A stretch of DNA of 64,000 nt from Nymphaea colorata (lineage: Eukaryota > Streptophyta > Magnoliopsida > Nymphaeales > Nymphaeaceae): contig NC_045141.1 in the NCBI RefSeq assembly GCF_008831285.2, positions 248,001-312,000 of the forward strand, written 5' to 3'. This document shows, one piece after another, positions 35,201-46,559 of the stretch (within the stretch, counting starts at the first letter, position 1; the number at the start of each line of letters is the position of its first letter). The position numbers and the translations under genes are program-made. Under the pieces are notes generated by a model that did no database searches, had not been told where the DNA came from, and saw only the letters and a list, made by a program, of their open reading frames with translations.

Positions 35201-35708
35201 AGGAGTCAAATATAGCACGACAGTTTAAATCTCTGGTAATCTGACTGATAGACAGTAGGCTATGTGGGAATTCTGGTGCATGAAGAACATGTTGCAACGG
35301 CAATGATGAAGTAAGTTGGACCTCTCCATGTCCAACAACTGGAGAATATTTGCCATCTGCTAGAATAACCGAGCGACCAGGTGGAGCAGGGACATAAGAG
35401 GTAAACTGTGCCTTGTCTCCACAGAGATGTGTCGATGCACCCGAATCAATGAGCCAATCAGTAGTGTCAGTAGCAGGAGTATAGGCAGAATACATACCAG
35501 ATGAAGACGCACTGGCAGCAGTAGTGATAGTAGAGGTGGTCGGATCAGGAGCTTGTTGAGGTCTATCTCCAATCAAGTGTCTCAACTGAGAGATAATATC
35601 ATCTGCACGTAACTCACTGGAGGAAACAGTATGCTGAGTCTTAGGCTGCTCTGGAGAATCAGTAAATACAGTCTGATTTGCAACAGCTGGACGACCATGT
35701 TTCCTTAA
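32273..35708 (-). pseudogene. Ty1/copia element 2 pol, 5'-truncated, two nonsense codons
   Basis: One minus frame (922 codons, 35792-33024, the first ~28 not copia-like) carries the protease DSG at residues 116-118 (WLIDSGASTHLCGD). It then has the H-H-C-C pre-integrase finger (WHLRFGH ... CESCQLGKH), the integrase core (FDVWGP, RSDNALEF, QNGIAERKHRH) and reverse transcriptase with YVDD at about 854. A TGA at 33026-33024 and a TAG at 32843-32841 interrupt the same frame, which then continues as RNase H (DANYAGCPSDRKSTTGFC; 32831-32280). Gag up to its zinc knuckle, the primer site and the 5' LTR are gone; homology starts at about 35708 with LRKHGRPA. It is a dead copy, but pol is otherwise unbroken. 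Confidence 0.9.
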
Positions 35709-36060
35709 CATTATTTTCTGCATGCCTTGAATAGCAACATACATCCAATCCATGTTGGTCTTCGTCCAACCTAGCCAATGAATGCTTGACACACAAGCAC
35801 AGCAGGGCTAAAAATTCTATATAAACCCCCCTCTAAGCACCATTGGTGGGTGAGAGATAATTTTTTAGGAGGTTCTCTCTATCTCTTGCTCTCTTTTCTC
35901 CATTACAGCCAAAAGAAGAAGAAGAAGGGAGGAAGTAACAACAGCAGCCATCCCCTAGCAAGGAGCTCTTCCTCGCTCTCTCTTCCTTCTACCAATCTTG
36001 CTAAGCTTAGGTCCTTCTCTTGGGCTTTAGCCTAGGAGTTTTGGTTTTAGGAAAAGCAAT
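35709..36060 (+). other. Promoter-like or LTR-like sequence next to the copia truncation
   Basis: A TATA box (CTATATAAACC at about 35818) is followed by a pyrimidine-rich leader, a CATTACAG acceptor-like site and a 61-codon frame (35850-36035) of no known family. It may be the 5' end of a host gene or an LTR of another element; I cannot decide. Confidence 0.3.
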
Positions 36061-37449
36061 CACAGTGTCGAAAAGTTAGAAGATTTTCATCCTATTTTTT
36101 AATTTACTAAGCTCGAATCCTCTTTGGATTCTTGTTTAGGAACATCGGTTCTAAGAAACTATTTAAGTTCACTCCCATTTCCGAGAGTCTCCCAGCAAGG
36201 TAGAGGTTCTCGTCATCTCATCTCATATATCTTATTTTGTTTGGCCTCTTGGATGGATGATACAACTGTTAGGGCTTATTTATTTTAATTTTTAGCTGGG
36301 AATGATGTCCAGCGAGGGAGTCAGCATGAGGTTGTACATGTTAATGCATTATTTGCATGCAGTTTTTAGTTTTTCAAAAAATGGAAACTTATATAAAATG
36401 ATTTTACAAAGACCCAAGGCCATTCCATTTTAGCTGGCTAGCTTAAAACCATATTTCTAAACTCAAAACCATGAGAGAATCCCACGGTCAGTTAGAATCA
36501 AGTGAGAGAATTTAATTTATATGTTGTTTACATACATTTTTCCTTTCTCAAAGACTGTTAGGGACAGATTCATCTATTATAGATGACATCCACACTTACC
36601 TGGCTACAGAAATGAATGTTTGCTTGAGATGATTGATTAATTTTCTTGCCTTTCAATTTATATCTCTTACATTACTGTAATTTTCTTGAGAAGGGTCATC
36701 AAGGAGGTTAGAAACCATGTCTTCAACCCCCTTGATGTAAAAATCCAAGCCATGAACTATCATTGTTCATGAGCTATGTGGCCTTCTTAATCTTTTTAAT
36801 TCAAGAACAAGTATATATCTATATGCATATATATGTACATACCATGTCACATGAAAATGGCCATTTCCTTTCTAAGTTCAGGTTAAAGCCACGTCCATAA
36901 GTTCATCTAAAGAAGGTAGCCTCCAATGTTAGATCTTGATGACTCAAAGCTACAAGATTAGCCAATTTAAGATTTAAAAATCTGGTTGATAAAGTGAAAA
37001 AAACACACACACACACGTGTGTGTGTGTGTGTTGTTGGATCCAAATTTTAATTTGTCAAGAAAATCTTGGAACTTCAACATTCCAGATCATCTAATCTTT
37101 ATTTCAGCTCTAGGGAAGCTACTAATTTTCCAATCTTTATTAAACTAGATGAATCTCTAGTCTTGCCTAAATCAGCACTATAGAGAATAGCTCTTAAATA
37201 TGCCTGATCTTCATGGTTTCATCATTCAACATTTCCAAATCTGCAATTGATATGGTCATCATCTCAAGGCACTGTAAAATTCTAGCCAATAGCTGTGATT
37301 AGTATTCTCAAAAAACCACAAGAATGATCTTGTCAAATTAGGTCAACATACTAAGCCGTTTTTGCATAATCTTGAAATTTAAAACCAATTTAAGAGTTAA
37401 TGTTACCCCTACAATTTCATTTTCATGCAACATATATATTTTTTCAATG

Positions 37450-37453
<4 letters not shown>
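36061..37453. other. Anonymous AT-rich DNA
   Basis: No gene recognised. It contains the (CA)n(GT)n palindrome at 37003-37030. Confidence 0.4.
37003..37030. repeat. Perfect 28-bp (AC)7(GT)7 palindrome
   Basis: Seven AC units run directly into seven GT units with the axis between 37016 and 37017, so the stretch is its own reverse complement. It could form a hairpin or cruciform. Confidence 0.9.
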
Positions 37454-37539
<86 letters not shown>

Positions 37540-37549
37540 TGTATATATG

Positions 37550-37584
<35 letters not shown>
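37454..37584. repeat. Very long (TA)n microsatellite ending in (TG)n
   Basis: About 80 bases of unbroken TA, a short interruption (GCATGTATATATG), more TA, then a run of TG. It is the longest microsatellite in the window. The Tyr/Ile-alternating reading frame is an artefact. Confidence 0.95.
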
Positions 37585-38409
37585 ATTATTCATTGATTTG
37601 AAGCTAATCTATCGAGATTAAGTAAAATTTTAAATAATTTACATCTTTCCTTGAAAAATGATCTCTAAGAAGATGTTCCTTATTTTATGACCATTAAAAT
37701 CAAAATATGGTCTGATTTATAGTAATTTAGCATTTAGAAAGTGGATGGAGTGGATGCTTTCCACGATTTTCCCATTCTAGAATTGGGGCTTTTCATGCAA
37801 TTTTCAGATTTCACTTTCATTTTTAAAAATATGATCTATTTTAGTATATATTTCAAGTTTATAGACCGGATTCTAACAGTTATACTTGATCCAATATTAA
37901 GTATAATCTAGAAGTTGTCCTACATACCCAATTTAATATAAAATTTGATCCTCATTTCATGAATACACGTATGATGAATGAAAATTAATGCTTAATGTGT
38001 ATTGAGAGCCAGTGAGAGGGGGGAATGCATGCATACATATAGTTCATTTCTTCAATTCATGCATGCATTCACTCATTCAAATCATACACACATGTGCACC
38101 TCTTTAGAAAGTAAGTGAACCAATTCCAAGTTGCAAAATGTGACCAAGTCATGTTGCAATGAAGAATTTGGATTCCCACTTACTTTTGAATAGAAAACAC
38201 AAAAAGTCCTATCAATTTTGCCAACAAATGCATATTTGGAATATGAATTTTTCCTATATAATGTTGGAATGCCTATTTTGCCCAAAATGAGCTTCTCTTA
38301 TTAACTTGGAGAATTTACAATCATCTTCAAAAGAGAACTTGGTTCAATTTCAATTTAAAATTCCAATCTTTTGATAAAACCAATTTTGACAAAAAAGAAC
38401 TTCAAATTT
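37585..38409. other. Anonymous AT-rich DNA
   Basis: No coding motifs. It may be part of the same retroelement-derived block as the inverted repeat that follows. Confidence 0.4.
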
Positions 38410-38960
38410 GATCAGTTAATCCAATTTACCAAGCTATTCATTCAAGTCAAATTCATTATTGAATTTGTCCAAAACCAAGTTCAAAACATTGATCCAAAAT
38501 CACAAATCAATCTCAAGTTCATATGAGTGAACTAAAATCCCAATTTTCAACTATTTACCAATCAAATTCCCAATTCCAAATCCAGTTTCTGAAACCTATT
38601 TCGGATTCAATCCAAGTCAATTTGAACAATATTTGTTCTACAAAGAATTCACCCAAATTCCTAAAAAACAAGTTGAATTTCTAAATAACTTGTCAAAACA
38701 AGTTAAATTTCCAAACCACTTGCCCAAAATCCATTTCAATCTATCTAAAACAAATTTGAAAGGTTGCTTGTTCCAAATCAAGTTCAAAATGAACTTTGAA
38801 ATCAAATTTCAAACCTTTATGCACAAAACATATAGGATTGCATCATTCAAGTGATTTGTAAAATTTTTGAAAAATGCTTAGTGCTTGGCTTGATTACCCA
38901 TGTTAAAGGCCTCAGGAGTGGTCCTCTTTTTCTTGTAATTATTCAACAACCCAAATTTCA
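38410..38960 (-). repeat. Inverted dispersed repeat, right arm
   Basis: The reverse complement of this stretch follows 23890-24480 closely. The 73-codon plus frame here (38633-38854) is not kept in the other arm, so it is not coding. Confidence 0.65.
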
Positions 38961-39890
38961 AAATTTTCTGCTTTGCACGACTCCCCGTTCGTGGGAAGGG
39001 TGCAAACATGCTTTTACAATAAAATGATAGGCATACTTCAAAAACTCAAAGTTTGGTCTGTTGACTACACTGAAGCACAAGCTCCAAGTGTGCCAATGCA
39101 CAAGTTCTACATACATCGAAGCACAAGTTCTAGGTGTGCCGAAGCATAAGCCCTAAGCATAAATAAGAGTCGGCCTAAGGCTGGGTACCCAAAGCCAGTT
39201 TGGGCCTAGGCCAAGCTTGACACTATAAAAAAACCAATTATATATATATATATATATAATTGTTTTTTATATATTTTTCATTATAAATATATGTTTATAT
39301 ATCAAATTTATATATTTTAGTTGTTTTTTTTATTAAAATTAGGTCGGGCCAGGGCTGAACCTCAATGGTCTAGCCGACCAGCTTTGCCCGATGTAACATT
39401 CGTCCTCTTTCAAGTGGGTTGGGCCCGGGTCCAGACCTGGATCCAAACCCACTTGCATGAGTTGCCCGACATGGGGGCTTTTTCCCTCTCATCTTCCACT
39501 TCGTCTTTTTCCTTTGGCTCTACCATGTGAGAAGAGGAGGGCGGAGGTGTGGTAGCAGCGATGATTGGGCTGGCGGAGGAAGGGCAACAGTGGCGGCAAC
39601 GGCGTTGCACAGGTAAGCCGTCAGTCTCTCTCTCCCTGTCCCTTCTTTCTTCCTTCTTCTCCTCCGCCACTCTCACGCACTATCGCCCTCTCTACCTGTC
39701 TTTCTATCCGAACCCTCTCTGCACGTTCCCTTTTTCTTCCGCCAGCTCTCTCTTGCACCGTCTCACTCCTTTGCAGTGCTCTCATCCCTCAGTCCGCATA
39801 ACCTCTTTCTCTCGCACCTGGTCCCTCTCCCTCCTTGTTCCCTGCCTCCCCCAACCGAATCAATCCCTCTCAATCAGACTCCTCTTCTAG
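38961..39890. other. Mixed block: short repeats, (TA)n, GGCC-rich hAT-like ends, C/T-rich filler
   Basis: It includes AAGCACAAGYTCYA repeats (39070-39160), a GGCC-rich segment (39170-39440) resembling the ends of the hAT family at 7294 and 46142, a TA run (39238-39258) and a C/T-rich segment with an AG/GTAAGC site near 39610. No 8-bp duplication was found, so I do not call a complete element. Confidence 0.35.
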
Positions 39891-42296
39891 AGCTCATTTC
39901 ACTTTTTCTAACTAGTTAGTGACTGCAGCTTGGGGACGCATCTTTCCCCTCATACTAGTGAAGTGAAGGCAACGAGCAATCATTGGCATTGGTGCTCCAT
40001 CGAACATTTGAGGTGGCTGTCGGGAACATTGCAGCAGTTTGGATACTAAAATTGGGGTGAACGGCGCCTAACCAAACCCAAATCGACTAATATTATCTAT
40101 TAGGGCATGTATAATTAATGATTGAGCATGTTAGACTCATGATTCAATGATTTGGAATGCGTATTAACAATGTTGCTATTTTGGAGAAAGGTTATTCCTA
40201 TTTTGAGTAGGACGAAGATTTAAGTGTATATCTATCTCTTTAGCATGATGGATTGACTTTCGAAGCGATTAGAAAACATGGTAGAGATTTGATGTGATTA
40301 AGAAGATTTAGAACTGTTTTCAGGAACATGTGGTGCATACTATTGTGAATATGTGAATGATGGCGTTAGTTTGGAAAGAGTACATGAGTTGGGTGTAACT
40401 ATTGGGAAGTCACCTCAACTATAAAATGAAAAGTGTATTAGTGATTGGTTGAATCGAAAGCTCGGGACACAGATCGTTTCGTGACAACCTCTAGGGTTGG
40501 GAAGAGACCTTTCGAAGGGCTTCGTGGGTCGACACCCATTTGAGGCGATGACATGCCTCGATGATTGTATTTTCAGATTTGTATAGATTGGAAAGTGAAA
40601 CAAGTAAAGAACTTACCATTTGATTGTGTTTGCAGGTACGCCGAGCACGTAAAGTAGACCTTGAGCAACGTGATTTGAAGCTCAAGGCGTTTTGGGTGTT
40701 TTGTGGATGTGCGGCAGGTATGGCGGCATTCCAGGCAAATCTCTGCCTGGGGCCAACTCATGAATGTGTGTTTTCAGGATCATGGGATCATACAATTGTG
40801 ATGTGATTGAACGATTGTATTGTGAGTAAATGTATGTATGCATGTGAATAATTTGTTACGTGATAAGTTTTGTATTGGAAATCTATTAGAAGCTTGTTTT
40901 GAAAATTACTATGCAGTTGCATATCCATGCTAGAATTGATAACTGTGTAGGATAGGTGAGGTGAGGTATCGAGTTGAGTATCTCCTCAACCCCGATTGTG
41001 CATTAGAAAGCATCATAGAATGATAACTGCTTAGGACAACTACGAGCCAATCATGGATCGAGGCTACTCTCTGTGGTTTGGCTAAGTTTTGAAAGATGTG
41101 ATTGATGTGTGATTGTGAATGTTGTGATGTGTTGCACGTGCATTGCCGTGAGCAATAATGCAATTGAATGAGATTGGAGGTAGTTGTAGCCGTAATATTA
41201 TGACGGCTATCCAATAATGTTAATGTTATGTGTAGCCCTCGTGTGGAGGCATTTGGATGTATGGGTGCACTCGTGCAGTGAACCAACCTCATCAGCTAGC
41301 CGATCATTTTGTGAATGTGTTTCCATAATGATAAGAAAGAATAATAGATGAGAGGCTAGTGGGTTGTGGCATTGTGATTGGCAGTTGTCCCACCTTCGCC
41401 ACTGGCATCGCCTGTTCGGAACACTGGTGGTGTAAGGCCCCAGGGTATTGTTGTGTGATGTACTTGGAGCATTGGGATCCAGCCTTTCCAAACTGGTTGT
41501 CTTAGGGGAGGCTGAGTATCTCTCCTTGGAATTCACACATCCATGAATTAGTGCTCTACCGCTGCAGCGGGAATGGATCCATATTGTTTCGGGCCACCAC
41601 GGGGGTTGTTTTTCGGCTGCAGGCCGCTCGCGGTATGCACGTGTCTGTACCCACGGAACAGACAATTCACTAAAGTTAATGTAAACGAAAAGAATGTGAG
41701 TGAAGTGATATGAATAATGCGTTATGCCTGAATTGTGTGTGGCTATTGAATGTGATATTATGGCCTTTGTGTGTCTTTTGCATGTTGTGGTATATGTGAC
41801 AGGCTTCTTCACAAGTTATGTGACTGTGTGCCCTACCACAATATGATAGTAATTTATTTCGTAATTGTTATATCTCATATGTGAGCCATTACCTAAAAGG
41901 TTTAGGGATTTACCTAGCTTGTTGTCATACTGCGAAGGTTAAGCCTTTAGTTGTTTCTTTTTTTTTAGGTTTTAGCAGACCCGGGGCAGCAGGTTGATCA
42001 GATGGTTTCAATCTCATCATACTAGGGGGTTTTGGGTCTTTTGTAGTGCTGGCGCGTCTTGTTTTGGTTATATTGATGTCTTGTTTTTGTTAGGCATCAA
42101 TTATATGATTTGGGGCATTTTTGTCATACACATAGATGTGATTTTGTATGAACTGAAATTGTTATATAAATGAAAGTTTGCCTCATTGTTTCGATTGGCA
42201 TTGCTCATCCTTTTTGAATTGTTGTGTCATCGCACCTCAATGCTTTATGTTTAGGAAAAAAAATTAATTGAGGGTCAAAAGGTTGGGGTGTGACAC
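39891..42296 (+). other. LTR-like block, possibly a gypsy-type LTR
   Basis: The stretch lacks real coding sequence; the 201-codon minus frame at 41812-41207 is unrecognised. It ends with GGTTGGGGTGTGACA (to about 42293), the usual terminal wording of long LTRs from plant chromodomain gypsy elements. I could not find the matching start or a second LTR. A solo or broken LTR is an inference. Confidence 0.3.
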
Positions 42297-43120
42297 CCGA
42301 CGTGCAGCTCTAATCTCAAATGTTCAATCAATACAAGCAACTTTGTAGCACAAAAGTGCAAGGGAGGGTGTGGCTTTGCCCGATGTGCATCATGTCTTTG
42401 TTGCACAAAAGTGAAATGGGGATGTTAGAGGCACTAGTTCATTGTAATACTGCAGTTCAAGACCTTGCAATGGATGTTTGTGTGCCGCAACACAAGTTTG
42501 GGGCACAAATGCATGAGCTTGAAACACCAAGGTGTAGTTTGGGGCAAAATAAATGCCAGTTTGTTACACAAAAGTGCAGTTTGGGGCATAAGTATACGAG
42601 TTCCACAATATGGGTTTTGTCTAGTGGAATGCAATTTTGGTGCATAAAATGTGTAAGGCACATCGAAACATAAGTTCATTATGCCACAACATAGTTTGGG
42701 GCTTTGCACTGGGAATTCCAAAGTTCGGTCTGCCTAAGGCGGGAGTTCAAAAGTTCATGAATTTCAAAAATTATGAGTTCAAAAGTTCAATAGTTCCAAA
42801 GTTCTGGCCATTTCATTAATTCTTGTGATTATATCAAGCTCAGGAGTTCCAAAGTTCCAACTTTGATAGTTCTTTTTTAGGTTCACACGTTCCAAAGCTC
42901 CAAATTTCGAAAGTTCTTCTAATTTGAAAGGTCTAAAGTTCCAAATTTCAAGAGTTCAATGATATGAAAGTTCCCAAGTTCCAAATTTTTAGAGTTTTAA
43001 AAGGTTCAATTAATTCTGAGGTTTCAGTTTTCTTTTGTTGAAAGTTCCATAGCTCCAAAGTTTAAAAGTTTCAAATTCAATATAAACCCAGCTCACTTTT
43101 AAAGCTTGAAAATCTTTTGT
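42297..43120. repeat. Degenerate short-motif arrays
   Basis: First part (42300-42700): variants of TTGCACAAAAGTGYA and TTTGGGGCAYAA. Second part (42720-43110): dense variants of CCAAAGTTC/AAAAGTTC. Both are old, low-order tandem repeats, and the small frames across them are not credible genes. Confidence 0.55.
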
Positions 43121-43779
43121 TCAAAAGACTATTAAAAGTTCAATTACTTTCTTTTGAAAGAAGATTTTGAAAAACCTTTTTGAAGCCCTTGTGTTTTTGT
43201 CCTAAAATGCTGAAATTGATTCTCCAATGTAGGGTGGCAAACATATGCCATCCAATGCAATGCAATGTAGAGAGAGTGAGAGAGAAAGAGAGCATTTAGC
43301 TAGCAAAATGATCATTTTTTTAAGAAATTACAAAATGATGTCAGAGTTCAATTTAATTAGTTCTGCCAAGCTTGACAAAGGTTTATTCTCATGACATTCT
43401 GTTATTTATCATAGATCTTTCTTAGTTTTGTGCTGCTTTTCTCAATGTAATATTGAATTATTTGCTTTAACCCAAAGCAGCTTTTATGGCTATGTGTTGG
43501 GGCTCTAAAAAATCTGCAAAACTGATCCAACTTTTTGCCCTTAATCGATGGTGTGTTTGGAAACCTTAGAAGTTTTTCTATTTTCCTTGATAGCATATAT
43601 TCTAGGACCTCCTCCAAGGGTTTGGTCAGTGGTGTAAACTTGCAGCCCCTGTTCCACTTAGAACACATGCCTTCATTCTCTTTCTTGTTATGGTATCCTC
43701 CCAAGTTTAGAGTATTGATTTTTTTCATACTTAGATCTTTTCCTTTGCTCATTTGTCAATGCCTTTGGAGAAAGAGGTC
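43121..43779. other. Anonymous DNA left of the old copia LTR
   Basis: A 116-codon minus frame (43752-43402) with basic composition is unrecognised. It could belong to an older retroelement. A short GA run lies near 43271. Confidence 0.35.
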
Positions 43780-44155
43780 TGTTGATTAAGTTCATGCTTG
43801 TCTAGGTCATCCATATCAGAACATAGAGAAACAGAGAGTTTTTGGAAAGATGTTTATAGAGGTTTAGTATACACCTACATTATCTTCTCCCAATCACCGC
43901 TTGCTTGCTGAGTTGAGGTTCCATTATGTTTTATAGATGTACAAGACTGAACGGTCCTAGGATTACAATTTTAGAATGCACAATTTCTTTTTTTATAGAT
44001 TAATAGACGTTAATTCCTTCCTCCCTGTTTTGGGCATGTCTTCCTTTGCTAGTGTAGATGTTGAGTTCATTTCCTTTTTGATATAGTCGTTGAGCCTTCC
44101 TTCTTTGATTTGGGGGTGCCTCACTTTCTTTACTTTGTCATCTGGTGTCTTAACA
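43780..44155 (-). repeat. 3' LTR of the old nested copia element 3
   Basis: On the minus strand it begins TGTTAAGACACC right after a purine tract (GCAGGGGGA) and ends CTTAATCAACA at 43780, giving TG...CA ends with a short inverted repeat (TGTTRA). Its length is about 376 bp. The 5' partner is missing. Confidence 0.65.
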
Positions 44156-46133
44156 TCCCCCTGCAAACTCATCGGTTAGGAATGACATTGAGTTTGGAAC
44201 GAAGGGAATGGAGAGGAGTGATGGACAATTGTTTAGTGAGAATATCAGCTAGTTGATGGGAGGATGAAATATGTTTGACTAATAATTGATTTTTGGCAAT
44301 GTTGTCGCGAACAAAGTGCACATCGAGTTCAATGTGTTTGCTACGACTGTGAAAAACTGGGTGAACCACCATATAGGTTGCATTAATATTATGGCACTAG
44401 AGAATTGGTGTAGATGGTACGGTAATGTGTAGTTCTTGTAGGAGATACTGTACCCAGATGAGTTCTACAATGGCATTTGCAACAGCCCTGTATTCTGCTT
44501 CAAAATTGGAGCAAGCGACTGTGGGTTGCTTTTTGGAGCTCCAAGAGATGATGTTTGGCCCTAAGAATATAGTATATCCTCCTGTGGATTTGTGATCATC
44601 GGGACACCCAGCCCAATCTGCGTTAGAGTATGTTGTTAGATGTAGACTGTGTGATAAGAGCAATACTGTTGTTGTGATAAGAGCAGGGCAGCACCAACGG
44701 TACATATGTGAATGCCAAGAAAATAGTTGAGTAGTCCAAGGTCTTTGAGAGCAAAGGCTTAGTTGAGGGTTTTGATCAATTTGTCGATGTGGTGTGGAGA
44801 ATTTCCGGTGACTAGTATGTCATCGACATACACCAATACATAAATCACAAAGGACCCCTATTGATAAATAAAAGGAGAGGTGTCAGTTTTGGATATAGTA
44901 AAACCATAACTTACCAAACTTTGCTAAGTTTTTGATACCAAGCTCGAGGAGCTTGTTTGAGACCATAGATCGCCTTGTGAAGCTTGCACACGAGATTAGG
45001 TTTTTTCTCGAAGCCCGGTGGTTGATCGATAAAAACGGTTTCATGTAACTCACCATTGAGAAAGGCATTGTGAATGTCAAGTTGATGCACATCCCACTTA
45101 TAAGTCACTGCAAGATTTAGAATTGTTCTAATGGTGGTTGGTTTTACTACATGACTAAAGGTGTCAAAATAATCTACTCCCACTTCTTGCTTGTAGCCCT
45201 TGGCGACAAGACGAGCCTTGTAGCGCCCTAGAGATCCATATGCTTTTCTTTTGACTTTGAATTATCCATTTACAACCTACAATGTTTTGATTGGCTGGTC
45301 GAGGGACAAGAGTCCAAGTATGACTTTCAATAAGGGCTTGATATTCATTGGTCATTGCTTGAACCCAATGGGGGTTAGATTTGGCTTTGGTTTGGGACTT
45401 TGGTTCAAGATTATCTAGATGTTGAGTGAGAAAAACAGAAGGTATAGGATGGATCGTAGATGTGAGAGCCTTGGATACTCTTATTTCGTTCATAGTACGA
45501 GTGATCATAGGGTGAGTGCGGACCGAAGGAATAGTATTGGTGGGTATAGGTGGATTAGAAGGTTCAAGAATGGGTGACGGTAGAAGTGTATCGTGAGAGG
45601 CTGGGATGGCGTCTGAAGAAGGTTGGTCACTCCTTTCATCATGGGTATGGCTAGAGTTTTGAGGAGCTAATATTCGGTGAAGGAGGAATATAGGATGAAG
45701 TTATGGGAATGAGAATAGGGTTAGGAACTTGAGAAGAGGGAAACATTTTTAAATCTGGTCCATTGGAATCATTTTTGAACGGAAATTTATTTTAGTCAAA
45801 AATCACATTTCGAGAGACAAGAATTTTTTTCGTCTTTTTGTTCAAGCATAGGTATCCCTTGTGCTTATTGCTATATCCTACAAAAACATGTTCGTCGGAC
45901 TTGAAATCCAGTTTGTTTTGACGGTAGGCTTGAAGATTGGGAAAACATGTGCAACCAAAATTTTTAAGAAATTTGGAAATCCGGTTGAAGGCCATAGAGT
46001 TTTTCAAATGGGCTTTTATTTCTGGTTATATGTGATGGTAACTTATTAGTCAAATATACAATAGTGGCAAATGCAAAAGACCAAAATTTTTGAGGCATAT
46101 GAGCATGACTTAAAATACATAAACCGATTTCTA
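44156..46133 (-). pseudogene. Old copia element 3: integrase end, reverse transcriptase and RNase H, decayed
   Basis: The order on the minus strand is correct. Integrase distal part (46007-45792; KLDFKSDEHVFVGYSNKHKG). N-terminal RT (45508-45164; W-x-L-V-P-R then VGCKWI). RT core (45183-44911; DQLPG-type region reading [33 protein letters not shown]). RNase H (44705-44397; NADWAGCPDDHKSTGGYTIF) and its tail (44372-44169; KHIELDVHFVRDN). Frameshifts near 45170 and several stops separate the pieces. A YVDD-like stretch (VYVDDILVTG reading) remains near 44820. It is non-functional and heavily decayed compared with the young element inside it. Confidence 0.85.
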
Positions 46134-46141
46134 CTATATGT
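46134..46141. repeat. 8-bp target-site duplication, left copy (CTATATGT)
   Basis: CTATATGT lies directly left of hAT copy 2 and is repeated at 49022-49029. Removing the insert rejoins the copia integrase frame. Confidence 0.85.
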
Positions 46142-46559
46142 TAGGGGTGGGCATCGGGCCGGGTCGGCCAGTCGGGCCCGAAGCCTGGGCCCAGGCTGGG
46201 TACCGGGCCTGGTTCACCATGTTAAGGTGCCCAGCCAGCCCTTTTTGTTAACTGGCGGCTGGGTCGTTTGGTCCAAAAATCAAATTAAAAAAAAAAGGAA
46301 AAAGGACTTCCAGTCTTCCACAAAATCCAACATTCGAGAGAAGATGAGATATATTGATTACAAAAGTAACAAAAAAGTATGGCAATGCCGATACCAAATA
46401 ACATAAAGTGCAGTTATAAAAGATTGAATTACACAAGTAGTATAAACACAAGCAATAGAGAGGACATTATATGAAACCAAGAACAAGAAAAACAAAGAAG
46501 CAGATGAAGGCCCCATATCAAAATGAACTTAACTCAAATATGGAATAAATTTAAACGAG

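Noticed and set aside
39170-39440. Possible third complete hAT element with GGCC-rich ends
   Set aside because: End wording is similar, but no consistent terminal repeat pair or 8-bp duplication could be found; kept only as hAT-like remains.
41207-41812. 201-codon minus frame
   Set aside because: His/Thr/Ser-rich with no motif, inside an LTR-like block and in the opposite direction to the LTR-like end; probably chance.
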